Shown one piece after another: positions 1-8,824 of a stretch of 64,000 nucleotides of DNA (position 1 is its first letter; each line of letters starts with the position of its first letter). Source of the stretch: an uncultured Alistipes sp. (GTDB lineage Bacteria > Bacteroidota > Bacteroidia > Bacteroidales > Rikenellaceae); NCBI GenBank assembly GCA_910583985.1, contig CAJTYA010000011.1, forward strand, positions 1-64,000. The letters run 5' to 3'. The notes below the pieces were generated by a model that was not told the DNA's origin, made no database searches, and saw only the letters and a list, made by a program, of their open reading frames with translations. The position numbers and the translations under genes are program-made.

Positions 1-576
1 CTACAACCTCCATGCGGACCCGGTGTGGATCGAGGGGTTGCGAGCTATCCGGTAATCACGACATTCTGCGCCTCCCGAAAATCCGTCGTCACCCTACGGC
101 GATCCGACCGACGACGCTCCGCCCCGACAAATTCATCCCCGTCCCGACGAACGAAGCCCCCGAACGATCCGAGTCGCATACGCACAGCACGGTCAGGATA
201 ACTGTCGGTTCATCAAAATCCTCCCCCCAAAAAAGCCTCGTCTCGCTTTTCCTTTCGAAAGAGCCTGCTTTCCGGAGCCGGCACACTCTTTTCCGTTCGA
301 CCGATTCGGCAGTGCGGAGCACGAACACATAGACGATCCGATTTCGCATGAACAATCGAATATTTATTTCGAGACACTTGCACGATTCGAAAGATATTGT
401 ATCTTTGAATTTGAAAACCAATCGGATAAACCGGAACGGAAGCGGACGAAAATTGCCATCGCCCCGACGACTGTCCGACAGACCGATGCGTTTTCCGAAA
501 CCGACGATACGGTACGGCACGCCATCCGTCCCGACAAAATTCCGACGACGAATCAAACCGCTATACATACCGAATC
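1..576. other. Left-edge intergenic region
   Basis: No convincing gene is present. Open frames on both strands are rich in Arg, Ser and Pro, as expected from chance translation of GC-rich DNA, and none matches a family I know. The right part holds a good promoter at 378-407 for the gene starting at 577, leaving a leader of about 165 bases in which I see no riboswitch-like structure. Confidence 0.5.
378..407 (+). promoter_or_regulatory. Bacteroidota-type promoter for the first secreted-protein gene
   Basis: TTG at 378-380 and TATCTTTG at 400-407 are 19 bp apart, which matches the -33 TTG / -7 TAnnTTTG consensus of Bacteroidota primary sigma factor promoters. It would drive the two paralogous genes at 577 and 1398. 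Confidence 0.6.
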
Positions 577-1299
577 ATGTCCCGCCTGTTATCGTTCATC
601 CTTTTGGCGCTGCTCATAGTAAGCACGCATTGTCTCTCCGCTCAGCCGGACGTGCCGTCTTCCCCATCCGGTCTTCGGGTCTGGCAGGGAGGGCTGCTCC
701 CGGACGGATACGTGTCCGGTCCCCGTCGCAGACACGACACATTCACGTTCGACGGGAAGCGGTACGGAGGTTTCGAAATCATCCGGAAAAAAGATTTCTC
801 CTCGTTCCGCGAGGTCCGGAAAGAGCTGGCGCCGAGAGCATCGGATGCCCCGTCCGTATTCATGCGCGGAGGCATTTTCCGTCAGGACACGGCATACGTT
901 CCGTACCTACACGATTTTGCACGACCGTTTGTCGAAGGCATCCAAATCTTTTCATCGAAAGAATTGAAGAGCCTCCGGAAATGTCCTCCTTTCGAACTGT
1001 CGATCCTTATCGAACGACCGGGCGATTCGGTACGCCTATACCGGCCGGGAGAAAAAACGCTTCCCCGAAGCGAAGAAACGATTTCGCTGGCCGAACTGCA
1101 AAAAGAAAAAGCGCCGGAAACGAAAGACCGGCCCTGCATCTTTCAGTATGAAAATACGCTCATCGGCGAAGGTTTCGACCGATACCGGGTGCCGAGGGAC
1201 AGGGCCGTCGCCGTCCAAATCATCCCTTCCGAAAGTTTCCGCGAGCTGAAAGATACCGGAACCGAGTTCTACATCCTGCACGTCACACCTTTCGAATAA
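577..1299 (+). CDS. Secreted two-repeat protein of unknown function (copy 1)
   Basis: I do not recognise the family. The 240-residue product starts with a hydrophobic signal peptide (about residues 1-22, ending LSAQ), so it is probably exported to the periplasm or surface. The mature part looks like two copies of a roughly 75-residue unit. Each copy carries an ELAP or EKAP stretch, then D-x-P-x-x-F, and ends with a QIFSS or QIIPSES stretch and a beta-like tail (residues about 80-145 and 170-238). The next gene encodes a close paralogue. The shared upstream promoter and about 100-base spacing suggest co-transcription. No catalytic motif or metal site is evident. A binding or adhesion role is possible but is only inference. 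Confidence 0.75.
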   Translation: MSRLLSFILLALLIVSTHCLSAQPDVPSSPSGLRVWQGGLLPDGYVSGPRRRHDTFTFDGKRYGGFEIIRKKDFSSFREVRKELAPRASDAPSVFMRGGIFRQDTAYVPYLHDFARPFVEGIQIFSSKELKSLRKCPPFELSILIERPGDSVRLYRPGEKTLPRSEETISLAELQKEKAPETKDRPCIFQYENTLIGEGFDRYRVPRDRAVAVQIIPSESFRELKDTGTEFYILHVTPFE

Positions 1300-1397
1300 G
1301 CGGACATTTTTCCGAGACGGACCGCAACGCACGAGGCGCTCTCCTCACCATGCGATGCCGTTTCGAAGCATCCCGTTCGAAATCAATCGAAATCGAC

Positions 1398-2111
1398 ATG
1401 AAACGATATTTTTTATTTTCCGTTCTTTTGCCGGCATTCGTCGTCGTCGGCCATCGCACGGCCGCCCAATCGCCGGAGAGGCCGTTGCCCATCCTTCAAA
1501 TCTGGGAAGCGGGCCCCTTGCCGGACGATTGCACTGCGGCCCGGTGCGTCGACACGGTTTTTACGTTCGACGGAAAGCGGTACGAACAGCTCGAAACCAT
1601 CGTGCGTAAAAACATTCTGTCTTTCAAAGACATTCAGCAGGGGCTGGCCCCGCAGACCTCGGATGTTCCGGCCGTATTCATGCGCTTGGGTTCGTTCCGT
1701 GCGGATACATCGTACCGTCCCGCGCAGGCCGTAAGAAAACACGAGCTGAAAGGATTGCAAATTTTCCCGTCCGAAGAGTTCGAAAGCCTCCGGAAATACG
1801 ATCCGTTCAACGTACTGGTCATACTCGACAGCCCGGACGATTCCATGCGGGTCTACAAACCGGGAGAAGACATGGCGCCCCGGAGCGAAGAGACGGTTTC
1901 GCTGGCCGAGTTGCAGGAGGAAAAAGCGCCGCAAACCCGAAACCGTCCTTGCATCTTTCAGTACGACGGCACCCTCGTCGGCGAGGATTTCGACCGATAC
2001 CGGGTGCCGAGAAACAGGGCCGTCGCCGTTCGGGTCATTCCTTCCGAAAGTTTCGAAGAGCTGAAAAACACGGGAATCGAATTTTATATTCTGGAGGTTA
2101 CGCCTTTTTGA
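1398..2111 (+). CDS. Secreted two-repeat protein of unknown function (copy 2)
   Basis: Paralogue of the preceding gene with the same layout: signal peptide (start MKRYFLFS, ending TAAQ), then two related halves each ending in an IFPSEEF or VIPSESF segment. Long stretches, such as the SEETVSLAELQ region and the DRYRVPR motif, are almost identical to copy 1, so the pair arose by recent tandem duplication. I chose the ATG at 1398 over an upstream in-frame ATG at 1350 because it places the signal peptide at the N terminus, giving 237 residues. Function is unknown. The N-terminal half is more diverged than the C-terminal half. Confidence 0.75.
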   Translation: MKRYFLFSVLLPAFVVVGHRTAAQSPERPLPILQIWEAGPLPDDCTAARCVDTVFTFDGKRYEQLETIVRKNILSFKDIQQGLAPQTSDVPAVFMRLGSFRADTSYRPAQAVRKHELKGLQIFPSEEFESLRKYDPFNVLVILDSPDDSMRVYKPGEDMAPRSEETVSLAELQEEKAPQTRNRPCIFQYDGTLVGEDFDRYRVPRNRAVAVRVIPSESFEELKNTGIEFYILEVTPF

Positions 2112-2270
2112 TCCCGGAGCGGGGAGGAGGAACAGCCGCACGATTTCCTCTTCGAAGAGGGACGGTCGCCTCGTTCCGCATTCTCGTCAGGAAACGCAAT
2201 GCGGACGGGCAGGGAAGAGCCGCTGCGATCCGCTCCGGCAACGATACCGCCCCAAACCCCGGAAAGGAAA

Positions 2271-2296
2271 ACGGGACCTGCCGCGGCAGGTCCCGT
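2271..2296 (-). terminator. Intrinsic terminator of the truA-galK unit
   Basis: A perfect 26-base palindrome (two 13-base arms) lies just past the galK stop. Read on the minus strand it is followed by a T-rich tract (complement of the A-rich bases just left of 2271), as expected for a terminator of the leftward unit. It could also stop rightward transcription from 2111, although no T-run lies on that side. Confidence 0.7.
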
Positions 2297-2331
2297 TCGG
2301 GTCGGTGACATTCCGACGCATGTCAGAGCGT

Positions 2332-3477
2332 TTACGCGATGCGGTGCGCTCCCTGCGAGATGTTGACTTCGATGATGCGGGGAGTCTGGCCGAAGCGGTG
2401 CGAGAACTTGTCGGAGATTTCTTCGAGGAAATCGGCGTAGGCCTCGGCGCGGACCAGATTGATCGTGCAGCCGCCGAATCCGCCGCCCATCATGCGGGCG
2501 CCCAGCACGCCGCTGTTGGTGCGGGCGACATCGGCCAGAAAATCGAGCTCGGCGCAGCTCACCTCGTAGTCCTTGCTCAGGCCGTCGTGCGAACCGTTCA
2601 TCTTCTGTCCGAAAGTCACGTAATCGCCCTTTTCGAGCGCCGCGCAGGCGTCCAGCAGGCGTTGGTTCTCCTCGATGACATAGCGGCAGCGGCGGTAGAC
2701 GACCTCTTCCATTTCGCCCTTATAGGCATCGAGCATGTCCATCGTCACGTCGCGCAACGACTCCACGCCGCCCACGTGCCTGAGCACGACGGCCACGCCC
2801 GCCTCGCACTGGGCCCGGCGCACGTTGTATTCCGACGAAGCCAGCGTGTGCTTGACCTTCGTGTCGAACAGCACGACCTTGCAGCCCTGCGGATCGAAGG
2901 GTTCGAGCTTGTATTCGAGCGAACGGCAGTCGAGCCGGATGACGTGGCCCGCCTCGCCGAAAAGCGACGCGAACTGGTCCATGATACCGCAACGGACGCC
3001 CACGTAGTTGTGTTCGGTCATCTGCCCGATCTTGGCCAGTTGTTCGCGGCCGAAGCCTAAATCGTAGATCGTGTTGAGCGCGAATCCCACCGCGCTCTCC
3101 AGCGCGGCCGACGACGAAAGTCCGGCCCCCAGCGGCACGTCGCCGCCGAAAACCATGTCGAAGGGACGGATCAGCGCGCCGCGCTTTTCCATTTCGTTGG
3201 CCACGCCGTAGATGTACTGCGCCCACTGTTTTTCGGGTTTCTCGCCGTGGATGTCCATTTCGATCGTCTCGTCGTAATCGACCGAATGCAGGCGGCAGAC
3301 CTTTCCGTCGTTGGGCTTGACGGCCACGTAGATCGCCTTGTCGATGGCACCGGGAAGGACGAATCCCAGATTGTAGTCGGTATGTTCGCCGATGAGATTG
3401 ACCCGGCCCGGCGAGGCGAAAAGCGAAGCCCCGTCTCCGTACAATTTTTCGAACTGTTCCTGAATTTTGGTTTTCAT
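2332..3477 (-). CDS. galK: Galactokinase
   Basis: Phosphorylates galactose to galactose-1-phosphate, the first step of the Leloir pathway, in the cytoplasm. A GHMP kinase of 381 residues, the usual length. Visible signatures are the galactokinase motif GRVNLIGEHTDYN near residue 25, the ATP-binding loop GDVPLGAGLSSSAALE near 115, and the C-terminal GGGFGGCT motif. The start MKTKIQEQF was chosen because the frame upstream is only the antisense shadow of truA. It follows truA by 11 bases, so both are probably one transcript. No other gal genes are adjacent. A palindrome terminator follows. Confidence 0.96.
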   Translation of the reverse strand: MKTKIQEQFEKLYGDGASLFASPGRVNLIGEHTDYNLGFVLPGAIDKAIYVAVKPNDGKVCRLHSVDYDETIEMDIHGEKPEKQWAQYIYGVANEMEKRGALIRPFDMVFGGDVPLGAGLSSSAALESAVGFALNTIYDLGFGREQLAKIGQMTEHNYVGVRCGIMDQFASLFGEAGHVIRLDCRSLEYKLEPFDPQGCKVVLFDTKVKHTLASSEYNVRRAQCEAGVAVVLRHVGGVESLRDVTMDMLDAYKGEMEEVVYRRCRYVIEENQRLLDACAALEKGDYVTFGQKMNGSHDGLSKDYEVSCAELDFLADVARTNSGVLGARMMGGGFGGCTINLVRAEAYADFLEEISDKFSHRFGQTPRIIEVNISQGAHRIA

Positions 3478-3488
3478 GGTTATGCGGT

Positions 3489-4250
3489 TTAATGGTTCGT
3501 AGGATCGAGATAGATGTCGTCCGGATAGCGGACGCCCGTCAGAAAAAGCCCGTGCGCCGGAGCCGAACCCGCGGCCAGCGCACGGTCGCGGCCGTCGATC
3601 ACGGCGCGGAAACCCTCGACGCTCAGCTTGCCGCGTCCCACATCGAGCAGCGTGCCCACCACGGCGCGGACCATGTTGCGCAGAAAGCGGTCGGCCTCGA
3701 TGGTGAAAACCAGCAGATCGCCCCGGCGGTGCCACTCGGCGCGGTCTATCCGGCAGAGGTTGGTTTTGTTGTCGGAGTGCAGTTTGCTGAAGCTCGTGAA
3801 ATCGCGCGCTTCGAGCAGCAGGGCCGCCGCTTCGTTCATCCGCTCCGCATCGAGCGGGAGCGTCCAGCGGAGGGCCGTATCGTTCCGAAACGGGTCCTTC
3901 TTCGTCGTGACGTAGTAGCGGTACCGGCGCGAGAGGGCGTCGAACCGGGCATGGGCGTCGTCGCGCACCCGCCGCACGCCGCTCACGGCGATGTCGCACG
4001 GCAGGATGGCGTTCAGGTGATAGCAAAAACGGGCGGGATCGTCTATCGGACGTTCCGTGTCGAAATGGGCCACATAATAGGAGGCATGCACCCCCGTGTC
4101 GGTGCGGCCGGCTCCCACCGTCTCGGTTTCGGTGCCGAGCAGCGTGGACAGCGCCCGCTGCAACGCCCGCTGCACGGACGGATCGGAGGGCTGGATCTGC
4201 CAGCCGTTATAGGCCTTACCCGAATAGGACAATTCCAGAAAATATCGCAC
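3489..4250 (-). CDS. truA: tRNA pseudouridine(38-40) synthase TruA
   Basis: Converts uridines 38-40 of the tRNA anticodon arm to pseudouridine. The 253-residue protein has the N-terminal ELSYSGKAYNGWQ segment and the catalytic-Asp motif GRTDTGVHA near residue 50. The FLRNMVRAVVGTLLDVGRG segment near 190 is typical of the family. The start appears to be GTG (CDS end at 4250), directly giving the conserved RYFLELSYSG beginning. It is first in a leftward pair with galK and has a TATCTTTG -7 element about 22 bases upstream. Confidence 0.95.
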   Translation of the reverse strand: MRYFLELSYSGKAYNGWQIQPSDPSVQRALQRALSTLLGTETETVGAGRTDTGVHASYYVAHFDTERPIDDPARFCYHLNAILPCDIAVSGVRRVRDDAHARFDALSRRYRYYVTTKKDPFRNDTALRWTLPLDAERMNEAAALLLEARDFTSFSKLHSDNKTNLCRIDRAEWHRRGDLLVFTIEADRFLRNMVRAVVGTLLDVGRGKLSVEGFRAVIDGRDRALAAGSAPAHGLFLTGVRYPDDIYLDPTNH

Positions 4251-4271
4251 GGTCGTGATCGTTTCTTACAA

Positions 4272-4279
4272 CAAAGATA
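4272..4279 (-). promoter_or_regulatory. -7 element upstream of truA
   Basis: TATCTTTG on the minus strand, 22 bases before the truA start. It matches the Bacteroidota -7 consensus exactly. I find no clear TTG at the expected -33 spacing. Confidence 0.5.
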
Positions 4280-4410
4280 GCATTTTCATCGGGAGATAAA
4301 AACCCCCGGACGCGCAGAATTCCTCTGCGGAGGGTTCCGCCGCCGGGAAACGCCCGCGCCGAGCACCTATTTTTATCGCCCGACGTGCGGGATTTCTCTG
4401 AAATTTGAAG

Positions 4411-4418
4411 TAAATTTG
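4411..4418 (+). promoter_or_regulatory. -7 element upstream of dapB
   Basis: TAAATTTG, an exact TAnnTTTG match, ends 21 bases before the dapB start, so any leader would be very short. No -33 TTG is obvious. Confidence 0.5.
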
Positions 4419-4439
4419 CGGGAAACATTCCAAAAAAGT

Positions 4440-5159
4440 ATGAACATAGCGCTGATCGGCTACGGCAAAATGGGCCGTGAGATCGAAAAGATATTGCTCG
4501 ACAGAGGACACGACGTGCCGCTGGTCGTCGACCTGAACAACGCCGCGGAGTTGAACGCGGAAAACCTCCGGGGCATCGACGCCGCCATCGAATTTACCAC
4601 GCCGCAGACGGCGTTCGGCAACCTCTCGGTCTGCCTCGGTGCGGGCGTACCGGTCGTGTGCGGCACCACCGGCTGGCTCGACCGGTTCGACGAAGCCAAG
4701 GCCCTGTGCCGGGAAAAGGGAGGCGCGTTTTTCTACGCGTCGAACTACAGCGTGGGAGTCAACGTGTTTTTCGAAGTCAACCGCCGGCTGGCCGAGCTGA
4801 TGGGCCGGCTGGACGAATACGACGTCACGGTCGAGGAGACGCACCACACGCAGAAAAAGGACGCTCCGAGCGGCACGGCCATCACGCTGGCCGAGGACAT
4901 CGTGCGGAACGTGGAGCGGAAGAAGCACTGGACCTGCGGAACGACCACCGTACCCGACGAGTTGGAAATCACCGCTGTGCGTCGCGGCACCGTACCCGGC
5001 ATCCATACGGTCGTCTACGAATCGGAAGCCGACACGATCACCCTCTCGCACAACGCCAAAAGCCGCCGGGGATTCGCGCTCGGAGCCGTGCTCGCCGCAG
5101 AATTCATCGCCGGGAAACGGGGCGTCTTCTCGATGAAGGACCTTTTGGGAATCGGATAG
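4440..5159 (+). CDS. dapB: 4-hydroxy-tetrahydrodipicolinate reductase
   Basis: NAD(P)H-dependent reductase of the lysine/meso-diaminopimelate pathway, supplying peptidoglycan and lysine. The 239-residue protein begins with the Rossmann motif GYGKMG. It contains SNYSVGVN near residue 103 and the DapB signature ETHHTQKKDAPSGTA near 135, which carries the catalytic His and Lys. The start MNIALIGYG was preferred over an in-frame ATG 24 bases upstream because the glycine motif then sits at the usual position. It precedes lepB by 75 bases, so the two may be co-transcribed. Confidence 0.96.
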   Translation: MNIALIGYGKMGREIEKILLDRGHDVPLVVDLNNAAELNAENLRGIDAAIEFTTPQTAFGNLSVCLGAGVPVVCGTTGWLDRFDEAKALCREKGGAFFYASNYSVGVNVFFEVNRRLAELMGRLDEYDVTVEETHHTQKKDAPSGTAITLAEDIVRNVERKKHWTCGTTTVPDELEITAVRRGTVPGIHTVVYESEADTITLSHNAKSRRGFALGAVLAAEFIAGKRGVFSMKDLLGIG

Positions 5160-5234
5160 GGGAGAGCCGTCCGGAAAACCGGCGCGCGTCCCGGCTGAGG
5201 GAAACGCCTCCCCCGACATAAAAACGAAGGAAAA

Positions 5235-6608
5235 GTGAACAAACTGAAACGAATATGGGCCAACAAGTGGGTGCGGTTCGGCGTCGTATCGCTGATCTAC
5301 CTGCTGTGGTTCGTCGTCTGGCCCGGCAACCTGTGGCTGCTGCCGGGCCTGCTGGTCATCTACGACATCTACATTTCGAAAAGAATGTACCGCCTGTTCT
5401 GGCAAAGGCACAAGGAACGCAAGCGGACGAACAAGACCTACCGCAAAACGGCGGAATGGATCGAGGCCATCCTCTTCGCGACGGTCGTGGCCACGCTCAT
5501 CCGAATCTTCTTTTTCGAAATGTACGTCATTCCGACGCCGTCGATGGAAAAGAGCATGCTGGTGGGGGACTATCTCTGCGTGAGCAAAGTCGCCTACGGG
5601 CCCAAGATGCCCAACACGCCGCTCTCTTTCCCGTTCGTGCACAACACGATGCCGCTGTCGCAGACCAAGCGCTCGTTCGTGGAATGGATCAAGTGGCCCT
5701 ATCACAGGCTCCGCGGATGGAGCCGCATCGAGCGCAACGACCCGATCGTGTTCAACTTCCCGCACGGGGACACCGTGGCGCTCGTCGAACCGTCGAACGA
5801 CTACTACCTGCTGCTGCGGAACTACCAGCGGGCTTTCGGAGCCGAAGAGGGCCGAAAGAGGCTGCTCGACCAGACCGAACTGGTCTATCGTCCGGTCGAC
5901 AAGCGGGAAAACTACGTCAAGCGCGTGGTGGGCATGCCGGGCGACACGATTCTGATCGAACATTCGGAAATGCGGATCAACGGGATGCCGCAAGCCGACA
6001 TTCCGGGTAAACAGTACAACTATGTCGTCGTGACGAACGGGACGCCGATCAACGGCGAAACCCTCTCGGAGATGGGCATCGCCCGGAGCGACACGTACTA
6101 CGATGCAGCGACGAACAGCTATGCGGACCTGCCGCTCACCGCCGAAAACGCCGCGAGGATCGCGGGCATGAAGAACGTCGTGAAGGTCGTCAAGCGCGAG
6201 GCGCAAGGGGCCGATCCGGACATCTTCCCCTTCGACGAGCGCTATGCGTGGAACGTCGACAACTTCGGGCCGCTGTGGATTCCCCGAAAAGGGGCGACCG
6301 TGGCGCTCACGCTCGACAACCTGCCGCTCTACCGCCGCATCATCGAAGTGTACGAGGGGAAAAAGCTCGACGTGAAGGACGGACGGATCTACATCGACGG
6401 AGCACCCGCCGAGGAATACACGTTCGGAATGGACTACTACTTCATGATGGGAGACAACCGGCACAACTCGCTCGACTCGCGCTATTGGGGATTCGTACCC
6501 GAAGACCACATCGTGGGCAAGCCCTCGTTCGTGTGGCTGTCGCTGGACAAGGAAAAGAGTTTTCCGGGCAACATCCGATGGAACAGGATGTTCAGCCGGA
6601 TCAAATAG
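5235..6608 (+). CDS. lepB: Signal peptidase I (long Bacteroidota form)
   Basis: Membrane serine protease that removes signal peptides from exported proteins. At 457 residues it is much longer than the E. coli enzyme, as is usual in Bacteroidota. Two hydrophobic segments (about residues 16-45 and 77-95) precede the catalytic domain. The catalytic Ser is residue 103 in PTPSMEKSM, and the general-base Lys is near 229 in YVKRVVGMPGD. The conserved GDNRHNSLDSRYWG box is near residue 400. The region between about 245 and 390 is the family-specific insert. Start appears to be GTG preceded by an AAGGA-like purine tract. It sits between dapB and a YigZ gene on the same strand. Confidence 0.94.
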   Translation: MNKLKRIWANKWVRFGVVSLIYLLWFVVWPGNLWLLPGLLVIYDIYISKRMYRLFWQRHKERKRTNKTYRKTAEWIEAILFATVVATLIRIFFFEMYVIPTPSMEKSMLVGDYLCVSKVAYGPKMPNTPLSFPFVHNTMPLSQTKRSFVEWIKWPYHRLRGWSRIERNDPIVFNFPHGDTVALVEPSNDYYLLLRNYQRAFGAEEGRKRLLDQTELVYRPVDKRENYVKRVVGMPGDTILIEHSEMRINGMPQADIPGKQYNYVVVTNGTPINGETLSEMGIARSDTYYDAATNSYADLPLTAENAARIAGMKNVVKVVKREAQGADPDIFPFDERYAWNVDNFGPLWIPRKGATVALTLDNLPLYRRIIEVYEGKKLDVKDGRIYIDGAPAEEYTFGMDYYFMMGDNRHNSLDSRYWGFVPEDHIVGKPSFVWLSLDKEKSFPGNIRWNRMFSRIK

Positions 6609-6650
6609 GCTCCGCCGGACCAAGGTAAGGCTCTTTCACATTTTTTCCGG

Positions 6651-7274
6651 ATGGAAAATCCCGCAGACACGGATACCTACTACACGATCGCGGCCCCGGC
6701 CGAAGCGCTGTACAAGGAAAAGGGCAGCAAGTTTCTCTGCTACGCCTATCCTGTGCGGGACGAAGACCGGATACGGGAGTACGTGGAGGCGCTGCGCAAG
6801 CGCTATTACGACGCCACGCACCATTGTTACGCATGGCGGCTGGGTCCCGAAGGTGCGTCGTTCCGGGCCAACGACGACGGAGAACCCTCCTCGACGGCGG
6901 GAAGACCCATTTTGGGACAACTGCTCTCGCGCGGGATTACCGACACGCTGGTCGTCGTCGTCCGCTACTTCGGCGGGACCAAGCTTGGTGTGCCGGGACT
7001 CATCGCGGCCTACCGCGAATCGGCTTCGGCCGTGCTCGACGAGGCGGAACGGATCGAGAAGACGGTGAATGCCCGCTTCGTCGTGAAATTCGGCTATCTG
7101 GCGATGAACGACGTGATGCGCGTGGTCAAGGAGATGCAGCCCGTCGTAGCGGACCAATGCTTCGACAACGCCTGCCGGATGACGCTCTCGATCCGCCGGA
7201 GCCGGGAAGAGGCCCTGCGGGACAGGCTCTCGAAGGTGGAGGGTCTGCACATGGAATTCGAAGGATACGAATAG
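6651..7274 (+). CDS. YigZ/IMPACT (UPF0029) family protein
   Basis: A 207-residue protein of the YigZ/IMPACT family, found in bacteria and eukaryotes and implicated in translation regulation or RNA binding; its biochemical role in bacteria is not settled. The family core is clear: KGSKFLCYAYPV near residue 24, then DATHHCYAWRLG and a DDGEPSSTAGRPIL segment near 70-90. The VVVVRYFGGTKLGVPGL motif near 100-118 follows. The C-terminal third is the variable domain. It lies 42 bases after lepB and 67 bases before pyrB, on the same strand. Confidence 0.9.
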   Translation: MENPADTDTYYTIAAPAEALYKEKGSKFLCYAYPVRDEDRIREYVEALRKRYYDATHHCYAWRLGPEGASFRANDDGEPSSTAGRPILGQLLSRGITDTLVVVVRYFGGTKLGVPGLIAAYRESASAVLDEAERIEKTVNARFVVKFGYLAMNDVMRVVKEMQPVVADQCFDNACRMTLSIRRSREEALRDRLSKVEGLHMEFEGYE

Positions 7275-7341
7275 AAACACAATACGACCGCACCGTCGCC
7301 GCACAGGCACAGGAGGACGACAGACAAGACATTAAAGAACT

Positions 7342-8253
7342 ATGGGAAAAAAGAATCTGGTATCGATCACCGACTTCACGAAGGACGAGATACTCAAGAT
7401 CATGGAACTGGCCGCCCGGTTCGAAGCCGATCCGCACCGGCAGGTTCTCGCCGGCAAAGTCATCGCTTCGCTCTTTTTCGAGCCCTCGACGAGAACACGG
7501 CTGAGTTTCGAAAGCGCCATCAACCGTCTCGGAGGACGCGTCATCGGGTTTTCGGAAGCCTCCAACACCAGCGTCTCGAAAGGCGAGACGTTCCACGACA
7601 CGATCACCGTCATTTCGAACTACTGCGACATGATCGTCATGCGTCACTCCATCGAGGGCGCGGCCCGCTACGCGAGCGAAATATCGAAAGTGCCGGTCGT
7701 CAACGCTGGAGACGGTGCCAACCAGCATCCGAGCCAGACGCTTCTCGACCTCTATTCGATCAAGAAAACGCAGGGAACGCTCGATAATATCCACATCGTC
7801 ATGGTGGGCGACCTCAAATACGGCCGCACGGTCCACTCGCTGCTCCAAGCCCTGTCGTTTTTCAATCCGACCTTCACGTTCGTCGCCCCGGACGAGCTCA
7901 AAATGCCGGACGAATACAAGCTCTTTCTCAAGGAAAAAGGCATCGCCTATACCGAAACCGGCCGCATAGAGGAGGCTCTTCCGCAGGCGGACATCGTCTA
8001 TATGACGCGGGTGCAGCGCGAACGCTTTTCCGACCCGATGGAGTACGAACGGGTCAAAAACGTCTATATCCTGAAAAATAGCCTGCTGGAAGGCACCAAA
8101 GACAACATGCGCATCCTGCATCCGCTGCCCCGCGTGGGCGAGATCGCCACGGACGTGGACAGCAACCCCAAAGCCTATTATTTCCAACAGACCGAAAACG
8201 GAGTCTACACGCGGATGGCCATCATCAGCTACCTGCTGGGCGTTGCCGAGTGA
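7342..8253 (+). CDS. pyrB: Aspartate carbamoyltransferase catalytic subunit
   Basis: Condenses carbamoyl phosphate with aspartate, the committed step of pyrimidine synthesis. The 303-residue protein has the carbamoyl-phosphate loop FFEPSTRTRLSFE near residue 50, HPSQTLLDLY near 130 and HPLPRVGEI near 260. It is followed closely by the regulatory subunit gene pyrI, so the enzyme is likely the E. coli-like holoenzyme of catalytic and regulatory chains. No attenuator-like hairpin is seen in the short upstream gap. Confidence 0.97.
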   Translation: MGKKNLVSITDFTKDEILKIMELAARFEADPHRQVLAGKVIASLFFEPSTRTRLSFESAINRLGGRVIGFSEASNTSVSKGETFHDTITVISNYCDMIVMRHSIEGAARYASEISKVPVVNAGDGANQHPSQTLLDLYSIKKTQGTLDNIHIVMVGDLKYGRTVHSLLQALSFFNPTFTFVAPDELKMPDEYKLFLKEKGIAYTETGRIEEALPQADIVYMTRVQRERFSDPMEYERVKNVYILKNSLLEGTKDNMRILHPLPRVGEIATDVDSNPKAYYFQQTENGVYTRMAIISYLLGVAE

Positions 8254-8294
8254 GCTCCCGACGCATTTCACCAATCGTTTTTACACACCGAATC

Positions 8295-8756
8295 ATGGAA
8301 GGCAAATTAGAAGTCAGGGCCATCGAGAACGGAACGGTCATCGACCATATCCCCTCGGACTGCCTGTTCAAAATCATCAAGATACTGGATCTGGAAAACG
8401 ATCCGCACCGCATCACCTTCGGCACGAACCTCGAAAGCAAACGGATGGGCAGCAAGGCCATCATCAAGATCAACGACCGTTTCTGCCGGCAGGAAGAGAT
8501 CAACCGCATCGCCATCGTGGCGCCCATGGCCAAGGTCAACATCATCAAGAATTTCAAGGTGACCGAAAAACGGGCCGTCACGATCCCCGAAACGATCCGG
8601 GGCTTCGTCCGTTGTGCCAACCCCAAATGCATCACGAACAACGAACCGGTGGAGACCTCCTTTCAGGTGGTCCGCGACGGAGAGCAGGAAATCGCCCTGC
8701 GCTGCCGTTATTGCGAGAAAATCACGCACCGGCAACAGATCGAAATCGTGAAATAA
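8295..8756 (+). CDS. pyrI: Aspartate carbamoyltransferase regulatory subunit
   Basis: Allosteric chain that binds nucleotides and holds the catalytic trimers together. The 153-residue protein starts MEGKLEVRAIENGTVIDHI, the conserved PyrI beginning. I chose this ATG rather than an in-frame GTG at 8250 that overlaps the pyrB stop. Four zinc-binding cysteines are present in CANPKC and CRYC near the C terminus. A strong terminator lies immediately downstream, closing the pyrBI unit. Confidence 0.96.
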   Translation: MEGKLEVRAIENGTVIDHIPSDCLFKIIKILDLENDPHRITFGTNLESKRMGSKAIIKINDRFCRQEEINRIAIVAPMAKVNIIKNFKVTEKRAVTIPETIRGFVRCANPKCITNNEPVETSFQVVRDGEQEIALRCRYCEKITHRQQIEIVK

Positions 8757-8780
8757 ATAAAAGAAGGAAAAACACGGGAA

Positions 8781-8824
8781 ATCCCCGTCCGGATCGAAAC
8801 GTCCGGACGGGGATTCCGATTTTC
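8781..8824 (+). terminator. Terminator after pyrBI
   Basis: A perfect 14-base stem (8781-8794 with 8803-8816) encloses an 8-base loop and is followed by CCGATTTT. It is the expected rho-independent terminator for pyrB-pyrI. Confidence 0.85.

Noticed and set aside
348..1151. Rightward frame overlapping the first secreted-protein gene
   Set aside because: It is rich in Arg, Pro and Ser, has no recognisable domain, and overlaps a gene with a signal peptide and a paralogue next door.
2305..3060. Long rightward frame antisense to galK (also frames antisense to dapB, uvrA, recA, addB)
   Set aside because: Antisense shadows are common in GC-rich coding DNA. Their translations lack domains, and the real gene on the other strand has clear family motifs.
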